Part shown: positions 7,983-15,400 of the stretch, piece after piece
Layout: each line of letters starts with the position of its first letter
How positions within the stretch are numbered: the stretch's first letter is position 1
NCBI RefSeq assembly: GCF_001767395.1
Contig: NZ_CP017014.1
Span: forward strand, 4,171,012 to 4,235,011
Length of the DNA: 64,000 bases
From: Rhodococcus sp. WMMA185
GTDB lineage: Bacteria; Actinomycetota; Actinomycetes; Mycobacteriales; Mycobacteriaceae
Direction of reading: 5' to 3'
Notes under the pieces: generated by a model
The model's input: only the letters and a program-made list of their open reading frames with translations
Databases searched by the model: none
What the model was told of the DNA's origin: nothing
Translations under genes and position numbers: made by a program

Positions 7983-10139
7983 GTGGCTGTAGTAGACGAT
8001 CGGGGCCGTTCCGACTACCCGGGTCCACCCGAGGAGCCGGGCGAGGAGTTCGGCAGGCAGCCTCCGCATGACATGGCAGCCGAGCAGTCGGTGCTCGGCG
8101 GCATGCTACTCAGCAAGGACGCCATCGCCGACGTGCTCGAGGTGCTCCGGCCCGGCGATTTCTATCGCCCCGCGCATCAATCTGTGTACGACGCCGTCCT
8201 CGACCTCTACGCCCGTGGTGAACCGGCCGACCCGGTGACCGTATCCGCTGAACTGGAAAGGCGCGGCGAACTCCGACGGATCGGCGGAGCGCCCTACCTG
8301 GTGACGCTCACCCAGACGGTGCCGACCGCCGCCAACGCCGGATATTACGCCGACATCGTGGCCGAGAAGGCGATCCTGCGACGCCTTGTCGATGCCGGTA
8401 CCCGCATCGTGCAGTACGGCTACACCGGCGCTGACGGCCAGGATGTCGCCGAGGTCGTCGACCGCGCCCAGGCGGAGGTCTTCGAGGTCACCGAGCGGCG
8501 CACGGCCGAAGACTTCGTCCCACTCGAGCAGTTGCTGCAGCCCACGATGGACGAGATCGACTCCATCGCCAGCCGCGGCGGAATCTCCCTCGGTGTGCCC
8601 ACCGGGTTCGTCGAACTCGACGAGGTCACCAACGGCCTCCATCCGGGCCAGATGATCATCGTCGCGGCCCGGCCCGGTGTGGGTAAGGCGCTCGCTCTCG
8701 ACACACCCCTCCCCACCCCGACGGGCTGGACCACCATGGGTGAGGTTCAGGTGGGTGATCATCTGATCGACGCCGACGGCTTACCCACTCGCGTCGTCGC
8801 GGCCACCGAGGTCATGCTCGACCGGCCCTGCTACGAGGTGGAGTTCTCCGACGGCGCCGTCCTGGTCGCAGACGCCCAGCATCAGTGGCTGACGCGGACC
8901 GGCGGTGTGGCCGCCGTCCGCACCACGGATCAGATTGCCGAATCGCTGGGGCGGGGGCACTACGTCGCACATGCCGGCGCGCTCGAGTTACCTACGTCGA
9001 GCCTCGACGTCGACCCCTACGCGCTGGGAGCCGCGCTCGCCTGCGGGGTCCCAGAGGCGGACAAGCGCGTTCCGGCTGAATTGCTGCGCGGCTCGGTGTT
9101 GGAGCGGCGCGAGCTGCTGGCCGGTCTGCTCGACGTAGGCGGTTCGGTCAGTGAAGACGGATCGGTTCGCTTCGAGGCCAAGGAGATTCCGCTCGCGGCG
9201 GATGTTCGCGAGCTGGTAGTCGGGTTGGGATATGACTGCCGCCACGAAGATCGCTGTCTCACGTTCTCTGCAGATGAGGAAGTGTTCCAGCTTCACCGAA
9301 AGGCAATCCAGCACAAGGAACTTCGCGGTCCCGTCAGTTCGGCGCGCCGAATCGTCGATGTTCGCCGGATCGACAGCGTCCCAGTGCGTTGCGTCGAGGT
9401 CGACAACGCTGAGCATCTCTATCTCGCCGGCCGGTCGATGATCCCAACGCACAATTCCACGCTCGGCATGGATTTCCTGCGATCGTGCTCGATCAAGAAC
9501 GGCATGGCCTCCGTCATCTTCTCCCTGGAGATGGGGAAGACCGAGATCGTCATGCGACTGCTGTCCGCCGAGGCGAAGATCAAACTCGGTGACATGCGTT
9601 CGGGCAAGATGAGCGACGACGATTGGACGAAACTCGCTCGCCGCATGAGTGAGATCAGCGAGGCGCCGCTCTTCATCGACGATTCCCCCAACCTCACCAT
9701 GATGGAGATCCGCGCCAAGGCCCGCCGCCTCAAGCAGAAGCATGACATCAAACTCATTGTGGTGGACTACCTTCAGCTGATGACGTCCGGCAAGAAGGTC
9801 GAGTCACGTCAGCAGGAAGTCTCCGAGTTCTCCCGCAGCCTCAAGCTTCTCGCCAAGGAACTCGAGGTCCCCGTGGTCGCCATCTGTCAGCTCAACCGTG
9901 GACCCGAGCAGCGAACGGACAAGAAACCGATGGTGTCTGACCTTCGCGAGTCGGGCTCGCTCGAGCAGGACGCCGACATGGTCATCCTGCTCCACCGCCC
10001 CGATGCCTTCGAGCGAGACGACCCACGCGGCGGCGAGGCCGACCTCATCCTCGGCAAACACCGCAACGGCCCGACGGCGACAATCACCGTGGCACACCAA
10101 CTTCACCTGTCCAAGTTCGTAGACATGGCGCGGGGGTAG
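7983..10139 (+). CDS. dnaB: Replicative DNA helicase DnaB interrupted by an intein
   Basis: The precursor has 718 residues; removing the intein leaves 462, the normal size. The N-terminal domain (AAEQSVLGGMLLSKDAIADV) interacts with primase. The RecA-like domain has Walker A ARPGVGK-S, split by the intein, Walker B (LIVVDYLQLM) and the QLNRGPEQR motif. It unwinds DNA ahead of the replisome as a hexamer. I chose GTG 7983: GGAAGGGCGG lies upstream and the start MAVVDD matches mycobacterial DnaB; a TTG at 7923 adds 20 residues. The ATPase can form only after protein splicing, because the intein separates the P-loop Lys from the Ser. Confidence 0.97.
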   Translation: MAVVDDRGRSDYPGPPEEPGEEFGRQPPHDMAAEQSVLGGMLLSKDAIADVLEVLRPGDFYRPAHQSVYDAVLDLYARGEPADPVTVSAELERRGELRRIGGAPYLVTLTQTVPTAANAGYYADIVAEKAILRRLVDAGTRIVQYGYTGADGQDVAEVVDRAQAEVFEVTERRTAEDFVPLEQLLQPTMDEIDSIASRGGISLGVPTGFVELDEVTNGLHPGQMIIVAARPGVGKALALDTPLPTPTGWTTMGEVQVGDHLIDADGLPTRVVAATEVMLDRPCYEVEFSDGAVLVADAQHQWLTRTGGVAAVRTTDQIAESLGRGHYVAHAGALELPTSSLDVDPYALGAALACGVPEADKRVPAELLRGSVLERRELLAGLLDVGGSVSEDGSVRFEAKEIPLAADVRELVVGLGYDCRHEDRCLTFSADEEVFQLHRKAIQHKELRGPVSSARRIVDVRRIDSVPVRCVEVDNAEHLYLAGRSMIPTHNSTLGMDFLRSCSIKNGMASVIFSLEMGKTEIVMRLLSAEAKIKLGDMRSGKMSDDDWTKLARRMSEISEAPLFIDDSPNLTMMEIRAKARRLKQKHDIKLIVVDYLQLMTSGKKVESRQQEVSEFSRSLKLLAKELEVPVVAICQLNRGPEQRTDKKPMVSDLRESGSLEQDADMVILLHRPDAFERDDPRGGEADLILGKHRNGPTATITVAHQLHLSKFVDMARG
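8688..9455 (+). mobile_element. Class 3 mini-intein at the DnaB Walker A site
   Basis: A 256-residue intein lies between Lys (codon 8685) and Ser (codon 9456) of GKS. It begins with Ala rather than Cys or Ser. Class 3 inteins are defined by Trp in block B, Cys in block F and Thr in block G; here Trp67 (AQHQWLTR), Cys235 (PVRCVEVDN) and Thr254 (MIPTHN, ending in Asn256) all fit. In that class the block F Cys starts splicing. A LAGLIDADG-like remnant (LLAGLLDVGGSVSEDGS, about 143-159) remains, but the first motif (YALGAALACG, 111-120) is eroded and the spacing is short, so homing activity is probably lost. Confidence 0.93.
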
Positions 10140-10142
10140 TTC

Positions 10143-10192
10143 TTGTCGAGCAGCAGCGAAGATTAGCGAGATGCGACGCTAGTTTAACTAGC
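10143..10192. repeat. Short dispersed repeat and small palindrome after dnaB
   Basis: TTGTCGAG plus GCAGCGAAGATTAG (10143-10166) recurs at 14841-14864 with two differences. It is followed by GCTAGTT-T-AACTAGC (10178-10192), a perfect 7-bp palindrome. The latter may help end dnaB transcription. The remainder up to 10330 has no gene. Confidence 0.4.
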
Positions 10193-10330
10193 CGATCGAA
10201 GTGCCTCGGGCAGGTGACCAGCGGAGTTACAGATCGTGCTCCGTCCCGGACTCGAGCATCACGAGCCGCTTCGCGCGAGGGTCGGATCTGGCCATAACCT
10301 CCTGACCCGCAACAGTTAGGGTCGCCGATT

Positions 10331-10921
10331 GTGGGTGAACAACGTGAACGCATGCTGCGTGGGGATTCGTACCAGGACAACGACGCGGATCTGGTTGCCG
10401 ATCGCAAGGCGTGCCAACGGCTGCTCGACAGGTTCAATGCCACCCTTGCCGAGGAGGACGATGTCCGCCGGGCATTACTGGACAAGCTCCTCGGTTCGCT
10501 GGGCGAACGGTCATGGATCATGCCGCGGTTCCAATGCGACTACGGTCAGTACATTCGTATCGGCGCGAACAGCTTCCTCAACTACGACGCGATCCTGATG
10601 GACTGTGCGCCGATCACCATCGGTGACGACGTCTCGATAGGACCCAGGGCACAGCTCTTGACCGCGCTACATCCCATGGCCGACCACCAGGCCCGGCGGC
10701 AGCGCTGGGAGACCGCTGCGCCGATCACCATCGGCAACAATGTCTGGATGGGTGGCGGCGTTACGGTCTGCCCCGGTGTGACCATCGGCGACAACACCGT
10801 AATCGGGGCCGGCAGCGTCGTAACGAAGAATGTTCCGGCCCACGTCTTCGCTGCCGGGAACCCTTGTCGCATCATCAAACCGCTGCCATGGATTGCAGAC
10901 GGTGAGACGCCCAGGATCTAG
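10331..10921 (+). CDS. Maltose/galactoside O-acetyltransferase family (hexapeptide repeat) protein
   Basis: The 196-residue protein has the helical N-terminal segment of Maa/LacA enzymes and then a left-handed beta helix, with hexapeptide repeats such as ITIGDDVSIGP, ITIGNNVWMGGGVTV and VTIGDNTVIGAGSVV. The conserved His of TALHPM would be the catalytic base. These trimers transfer acetyl from acetyl-CoA to a sugar or related hydroxyl group in the cytosol; the acceptor is unknown. The GTG at 10331 lacks a strong binding site; ATG 10352 is an alternative. It stands alone. Confidence 0.88.
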   Translation: MGEQRERMLRGDSYQDNDADLVADRKACQRLLDRFNATLAEEDDVRRALLDKLLGSLGERSWIMPRFQCDYGQYIRIGANSFLNYDAILMDCAPITIGDDVSIGPRAQLLTALHPMADHQARRQRWETAAPITIGNNVWMGGGVTVCPGVTIGDNTVIGAGSVVTKNVPAHVFAAGNPCRIIKPLPWIADGETPRI

Positions 10922-11286
10922 TGATTGCCTCGTTGAGGAAAGCTCTTGCCCGTTGCGAGATGCCTGCCAGCCGCACAGGTCAAGTGGGAGAGCCGGTGGG
11001 TGCGGTGGCGAGATTCCTGGCTGCCGTCCGACCGCCGAGCCCTCGCCCCGCCACTGCGTGAACTGCTTGATCGTTCCGAGAGCGAGCGCGTCGAGATTGC
11101 CTACAGAGTTGATTCCGGACGTACTGGCACAGCGATGGCCTGAGCCGAGGAATCAGTACGGCGGCCCGAAGCCAGGCGACGATGAGACGGTGCTTGGGCG
11201 TCATCGCCGAGTTTGGGTGAGGCATGGGCCGCTCCGGTCGCAGGTGAAGGGTCAGCCGTGGTGCGCGGCCAACCCTTCGGGAAAAT

Positions 11287-12126
11287 TCAGTGGCTGACCC
11301 ATGCGGCTGAGTAGCGGGGATCGAGGTTGTACTCGGTCTGACGCTGCTGGATCACGGCCGCTACCTGGGATGGGGCGTCGCTTCCTAGGAGGATCCGAAG
11401 CCGGTCGTCCGCGGGTGCGACGACGTGTTGCAGGAGTTCGCGTGCGATGTCTGCGGGGTCAGCGCCACCGCCGGTTGCGCCCGCTTCGCTCTCCCATGGC
11501 ACAGACGGCGCGCCCAGGATGCTTCGACGCAGGTCGTCATACTCGGGAATGGGTCTACTGAACTTCATGCTGCCGGTGGCCCACTCGGTGTCCATGGAGC
11601 CGACTTCCGCGACGGTCACGCGGATTCCAAAAGGCTTCACTTCGCCTGCCAGAGCCTCGGCGAAACCCTCGAGACCCCACTTCGCCGCGTTGTAAAGCCC
11701 GAAGAAGGGCATGGCCCCAACCCCGCCGACCGACGAGATCTGCACGATGTGTCCGCTCCGCTGGGTTCGCATGACGGGTAGTGCTGCCTGCGTTAGCCAC
11801 AGAGCCCCAAGCAGGTCGGTGTCGAGGATCGCGCGGGCCTCCAGTTCCCCGACCTCTTCGACAGCGCCTACGAGTCCATAGCCAGCGTTGTTCACAAGCA
11901 CATCCAGTTTGCCGTGCTCTTCAGCGGCCAAACGGACAGCGTCCCGGCAGGCATCTCTGTCACGTACATCGAGCCGACACGTGGACAGCCGATCGTGGCG
12001 CACAGGGGCTTCACCACTTCGCGTCGCTGCCACGACTCGATGTCCGGCGTCGAGTGCTGCCTTGGTCAAGGCACAGCCGAGTCCTCTACTCGCGCCAGTA
12101 ATGAACCAAGTCTGCGAATCAGTCAT
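11287..12126 (-). CDS. Short-chain dehydrogenase/reductase
   Basis: A 279-residue classical SDR. TGASRGLG (residues 10-17) binds the NADP(H) cofactor, NNAG is at 78-81, and the catalytic Ser near 131 and Tyr144-xxx-Lys148 (YNAAK) are all present. The substrate cannot be read from sequence. The ATG at 12126 gives the expected N-terminus (MTDSQTWFITG). It is divergent from a TetR-type gene, and a palindrome lies between them, so the reductase is probably repressed by that regulator and induced by a small ligand. Confidence 0.88.
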   Translation of the reverse strand: MTDSQTWFITGASRGLGCALTKAALDAGHRVVAATRSGEAPVRHDRLSTCRLDVRDRDACRDAVRLAAEEHGKLDVLVNNAGYGLVGAVEEVGELEARAILDTDLLGALWLTQAALPVMRTQRSGHIVQISSVGGVGAMPFFGLYNAAKWGLEGFAEALAGEVKPFGIRVTVAEVGSMDTEWATGSMKFSRPIPEYDDLRRSILGAPSVPWESEAGATGGGADPADIARELLQHVVAPADDRLRILLGSDAPSQVAAVIQQRQTEYNLDPRYSAAWVSH

Positions 12127-12141
12127 GGCACCATGAAAGCA

Positions 12142-12166
12142 CAAACGAGACGGTACGTCTCGTTTG
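12142..12166. promoter_or_regulatory. Palindromic operator between the SDR and TetR genes
   Basis: CAAACGAGACG (12142-12152) and CGTCTCGTTTG (12156-12166) form a perfect 11-bp inverted repeat around GTA. It lies 15 bases from the SDR start and 13 bases from the regulator start, the typical setting of an autoregulated TetR operator. Confidence 0.8.
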
Positions 12167-12179
12167 GTACAGTTCCATC

Positions 12180-12722
12180 ATGGCTCGTGCTACCACTGTG
12201 GCCCGCGTGCACGCGGCGGTCTTGGAGCTCGCAATTGCCAGCGGACCGGCGTCGTTGACCATGGAAGGCATCGCCGCCAAGGCTGGAGTGGGCAAGCAGA
12301 CGCTCTATCGGACATGGCAATCCGTGCCGGCGATCCTCTTCGACGCATTGCTCACACACAGCACGCAACAACCTGAGACGGGCGCACGGGGCGATGGCGG
12401 AGACCTGCAACACCAGCTCGAGGAATTGCTGCGGTCCGCCATTGAGGAGATCACGACGCAGCCGCATGAGTCTCTGCTGCGCACCCTGGCCGCTGCGATC
12501 CAGACAGACGAGGCGGTAGCGCGTGAGTTCCAGGAACGACTCCTGAGCCCGCAGCTGAGCACGGTCCGGGCCCTGTTCCAGCACGGCGGAGTATCGGATA
12601 CCCAACGCGCCGCAGAGCTGCTGCTCTCACCTGTGTTCTATCGCTGGTTCATGCGCTTGCCGACGATGTCGCCTGAGGAACTGGCGCAGCACGTGTCACA
12701 AGTGCTGCGCTGCGTGACCTAG
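12180..12722 (+). CDS. TetR/AcrR family transcriptional regulator
   Basis: The 180-residue protein has an N-terminal helix-turn-helix (SLTMEGIAAKAGVGKQTLYRTWQS, residues 24-47, here quoted in part: AAKAGVGKQTLYRTW) and a helical ligand-binding C-terminal domain. It likely represses itself and the divergent SDR through the palindrome between them. The ligand is unknown. The ATG at 12180 follows the operator closely and has no obvious Shine-Dalgarno, which could mean a short leader. Confidence 0.9.
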   Translation: MARATTVARVHAAVLELAIASGPASLTMEGIAAKAGVGKQTLYRTWQSVPAILFDALLTHSTQQPETGARGDGGDLQHQLEELLRSAIEEITTQPHESLLRTLAAAIQTDEAVAREFQERLLSPQLSTVRALFQHGGVSDTQRAAELLLSPVFYRWFMRLPTMSPEELAQHVSQVLRCVT

Positions 12723-12804
12723 CCTGCTCGACGTCCTCTCCGCCCAATCAACGGTCCCGGCCAGTACAGCTAGCTGCGTTCGGTGCACCTACATTACAGG
12801 CCTG

Positions 12805-12841
12805 CCCCTCCTCGCGGCTTGGTGCCGCCGCCGAGGAGGGG
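12805..12841. terminator. Hairpin between convergent TetR and clamp genes
   Basis: CCCCTCCTCGCGGC pairs with GCCGCCGAGGAGGGG, with one bulged base and a five-base loop. It lies between the 3' ends of the TetR gene (+) and the sliding-clamp paralogue (-). Nearby, TCGAAGTCGTGTGCAC is repeated directly at about 12863 and 12884. Confidence 0.65.
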
Positions 12842-12959
12842 TCCGTCCGTGGTCGATGTTCGAAGTCGTGTGCACTGGTGATCGAAGTCGTGTGCACGTG
12901 CCCCGGCAGCGGCTGAAGTCTGGGGCGGGATTCGGGTCGCGTTCTCGTCGGGCGATGGC

Positions 12960-14093
12960 TCAGTCGGGTAGGCGAACGGGCATCAGTACATAGATCAGAC
13001 CGTCGCGGCGCTTACCGTCGGGTTCGCGATCGGTCGCACGCAGAATCGCTGCTCTGGTAGGGCCGTTCAGGGCGATCTCTACGATCTCGGCATGCGCGGC
13101 GGTCAGTCCCTCGAGTAGATAACGGGGGTTGAAGGCGATGGTCAACGGTTCGCCGTCGAACTCGCAACCGATGGACTCCTCCGCGCTTCCTTCGTTGTCG
13201 CCCCCGGCAGACAAACGAGCCGTGGTTGCGGCGAAGGTCAACCGAACCTGCGCTCCTTTGGGCGAGAGAAGCGACACCCGTTTGATCGCGGCGATCAGCG
13301 GGGCGGAACGCATGCGGGCGGATGCGGTGCGGGTGGTCTCGAGATAGCGCTCGTAGGGCGCATAGGGCATGTCGAGCGTGCGCATGGTGTGATGCTGCTC
13401 GTCGGTCGCGAGTCCCAGGATCGCTTGCCCTGGAACACTGGCGATTTCGATTCTCGGTCCCGTGAGCGTCTTGCTTGTCTCTGCCAGCGCGCGGGCCGGC
13501 ACGAGCATGCTGGTTGGTCTCGAGTTGCCCATCGCGGCCACAGGCTCCCACCTGAGCTCGCGGATCGCGATGCGGAACCGGTCGGTGCTCACCAGCCGCA
13601 GGAACGAGGGATGGAATTCGATGTTGATCCCGGTCAGCATGGGCAACGTGTCGTCGCGCCCGGCGGCCACGACCACCTGCGCCACGGCGTCGCGTAGGTC
13701 TGAGTGATTGACTGCGCCGACCGCTGCAGGTGAGGGCGGGAGGTCTGGGTAGTCCTCGACAGTCATCAGCGGCAGGGCGAATCGCGATGGACCGCAGACG
13801 ATCTCGAGGCGGTCCCCGTTGTCGGACAACTCGACCGGCTGCGGGGGGAGGGCTTTCGCGATATCGGTGAGCAGTCGCCCCGATACCAGTGCAGCACCGG
13901 GCTCGTCCACCACTGCATCGGTGATCGTGGCATGGGAGGAGATCTCGTAGTCGAAACCGGCGACCGACGCCGAGTCCGGTTCCGCTCGTAGTCGAATGCC
14001 CGCGAGCACGGGGATCGAAGGGCGCCGAGGCACTGTTGGCCCGACCACGGCCACCGCATCGGCGAGACGATCGCGGTCTACACGGAGTTTCAT
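12960..14093 (-). CDS. DNA polymerase III beta subunit (sliding clamp) paralogue
   Basis: This 377-residue protein has the three-domain clamp pattern: MKLRVDRDRLADAVAVVG, RPSIPVLAGIRL, a middle domain with DTLPMLTGINIEF, and the C-terminal PVRLPD close to the clamp ending. The housekeeping dnaN sits beside dnaA and recF; this copy does not, and is somewhat divergent. It may replace or modify the clamp under special conditions such as repair. The ATG at 14093 overlaps the stop of the upstream 123-residue gene (ATGA), so translation of the two is coupled. An upstream extension to 14201 lacks a site. Confidence 0.85.
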   Translation of the reverse strand: MKLRVDRDRLADAVAVVGPTVPRRPSIPVLAGIRLRAEPDSASVAGFDYEISSHATITDAVVDEPGAALVSGRLLTDIAKALPPQPVELSDNGDRLEIVCGPSRFALPLMTVEDYPDLPPSPAAVGAVNHSDLRDAVAQVVVAAGRDDTLPMLTGINIEFHPSFLRLVSTDRFRIAIRELRWEPVAAMGNSRPTSMLVPARALAETSKTLTGPRIEIASVPGQAILGLATDEQHHTMRTLDMPYAPYERYLETTRTASARMRSAPLIAAIKRVSLLSPKGAQVRLTFAATTARLSAGGDNEGSAEESIGCEFDGEPLTIAFNPRYLLEGLTAAHAEIVEIALNGPTRAAILRATDREPDGKRRDGLIYVLMPVRLPD

Positions 14094-14461
14094 CGGTTTT
14101 CTTCCTCGTCGAGGGTTCGATATTCCAGGCGTCGGTGCAGTGCACTGGCCCGAGCGTGTGCGGCTTGCTTGGAGCGGTGGCCGAATGTCTCGGCGATCCA
14201 ACTCCAGCTGTTGCCGTGTTCGCTGGCTGCCCGCATCAGGCCCAGTTCCAGCCGATCCAGATCGGTCCGCGCGACCGACAGCAATACGACGCAGGCGTAG
14301 ACCACGTGGTGTGGTAGCTCTACTCCGTCGTTGTCCAATCGGTTCAGTACTCCGCGCACGATCGCCGTCGGGTCGTCACGGGGTGCTTCGTTCGTCGATG
14401 ACGATGTGGCTTGCAGCCACTCGTCGAGCATCGCCGCCTCCGGCCGTTCGGGATCGGGCAT
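14090..14461 (-). CDS. Small HTH-like protein coupled to the clamp paralogue
   Basis: A 123-residue protein that I cannot assign to a named family. Its C-terminal part, SWSWIAETFGHRSKQAAHAR, resembles the small helix-turn-helix proteins of actinobacteria that read W..IA..LG.S.QAAH.R. The middle is helical and hydrophobic (HHVVYACVVLLSVART). It is the first gene of a two-gene unit with the clamp paralogue, overlapping by four bases. A -10-like TAGGCT lies six bases before the ATG, so the mRNA may be nearly leaderless, and a palindrome covers the -35 area. It may be the local regulator. Confidence 0.7.
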   Translation of the reverse strand: MPDPERPEAAMLDEWLQATSSSTNEAPRDDPTAIVRGVLNRLDNDGVELPHHVVYACVVLLSVARTDLDRLELGLMRAASEHGNSWSWIAETFGHRSKQAAHARASALHRRLEYRTLDEEENR

Positions 14462-14477
14462 GCCCCGAGCCTACCCC

Positions 14478-14500
14478 ACCGTCAAAACATTTTTGACGGT
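14478..14500. promoter_or_regulatory. Palindrome in the promoter of the clamp-paralogue operon
   Basis: ACCGTCAAAA (14478-14487) and TTTTGACGGT (14491-14500) form a perfect 10-bp inverted repeat around CAT, ending 17 bases before the start of the HTH-like gene. It does not look like the actinobacterial SOS box (TCGAAC-N4-GTTCGA). It is probably an operator over the -35 region. Confidence 0.7.
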
Positions 14501-14816
14501 ACGTGGCTGGTTCGGTCACGCCGTCCATCCGGGGTACACCCGATAACCCCGCGAGTTGATCAGACGGTCGCGTCGTTCAGTCGGTCCCGGTAGATCCGAA
14601 ATGCCTTGCGATCAGAGGCAGAATCGCTCTCTCCGACTGTTCCGGTAGCGGCAAATAGCGCTAGGTGGACGTGCGGAAGCGGGGTGTGACGTGCAGGCTG
14701 TAGCCTTGGCCGCGTCGCACTTCCCGGCCTTGTTGCAGGGCGTGGCGCGCTTGCACGTAAATTGGCGAGACCCCTCGACCCGCCCGAGATCCGTCAAACT
14801 GCACTGGCGAGTCCCG
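14501..14816. other. Gene-free stretch
   Basis: I see no supported gene, RNA or repeat in this stretch between the divergent promoter of the clamp operon and the palindrome at 14817. Short open frames here lack coding-like codon use and start sites. Confidence 0.5.
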
Positions 14817-14864
14817 CTAATCCTCACTGCATCTCGACACTTGTCGAGACGCAGCGAAGATTAG
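14817..14864. repeat. 48-bp imperfect palindrome sharing sequence with the dnaB 3' flank
   Basis: Arms 14817-14839 and 14842-14864 pair over 23 bp with three mismatches and a two-base loop. The right arm repeats the element found at 10143-10166. It could be a small mobile or REP-like element or a transcription signal before the gene at 14911. Confidence 0.55.
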
Positions 14865-14910
14865 GCGGATCGATTCCGGTTCCACCCAAGGTTGGATAGT
14901 GTGAGGGACC

Positions 14911-15261
14911 ATGAGTGCCATTCCCAGTCAATGGATTCCACACCGCCGACAGGACGGTGAAGTTATCGGTTGGATCGACCTGGACTCCCAGGCGCCTGAC
15001 CTGATCCCCGTCGATCGTCTGGGCTGGCCCCTCGAGCCGGTTTCAGACTGGCCCGCCGCGGAGGAAGCACTCGAGAAGCGCGGCTTGGGTTTTCTGCTGA
15101 ATCGGTTCCACTACCGCGGACACGCTGTGAGGATCAGGCAGCTCTATGAGGACCGTGTCATCGTCACTACCGCCGTCTCCGATGCTGTCGGTGATGTCGG
15201 CGAAGAGTTCACGCTTCCATTCCCTGCCGGGACAGAGCTCACCGAGATCCAAGCCGGCTGA
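14911..15261 (+). CDS. Conserved hypothetical protein (116 aa)
   Basis: I do not recognise a family. The protein is soluble and acidic, with Trp-rich N-terminal text (QWIPHRRQDGEVIGWIDLD) and a beta-rich C-terminus (RIRQLYEDRVIVTTAVSD). Codon use is typical of the chromosome, and the ATG at 14911 follows a plausible upstream region, with a hairpin after the stop. It seems to be a single-gene transcript. Confidence 0.7.
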   Translation: MSAIPSQWIPHRRQDGEVIGWIDLDSQAPDLIPVDRLGWPLEPVSDWPAAEEALEKRGLGFLLNRFHYRGHAVRIRQLYEDRVIVTTAVSDAVGDVGEEFTLPFPAGTELTEIQAG

Positions 15262-15285
15262 GGGGGCTGAGGTCGTAACGAAGCG

Positions 15286-15323
15286 GCGTGCACGGGGGGG
15301 GGTGAACTTTCCCCGTGCACGCC
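15286..15323 (+). terminator. Terminator after the 116-aa gene
   Basis: GGCGTGCACGGGG pairs with CCCCGTGCACGCC across a short loop, followed by CCCTTTG. Confidence 0.8.
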
Positions 15324-15400
15324 CCCTTTGCTCGTGTGCACGACGGCCAATTCGTTCCGTTCGAGCCGGAGCGCATGCTCAACCGTGAAACGCTCTTGGG

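Noticed and set aside
14478-14500. The palindrome as an SOS (LexA) box
   Set aside because: The actinobacterial LexA box is TCGAAC-N4-GTTCGA. This sequence does not match it.
14612-14827. A 71-residue minus-strand frame with several Cys
   Set aside because: No start site, no conserved motif and ordinary shadow composition.
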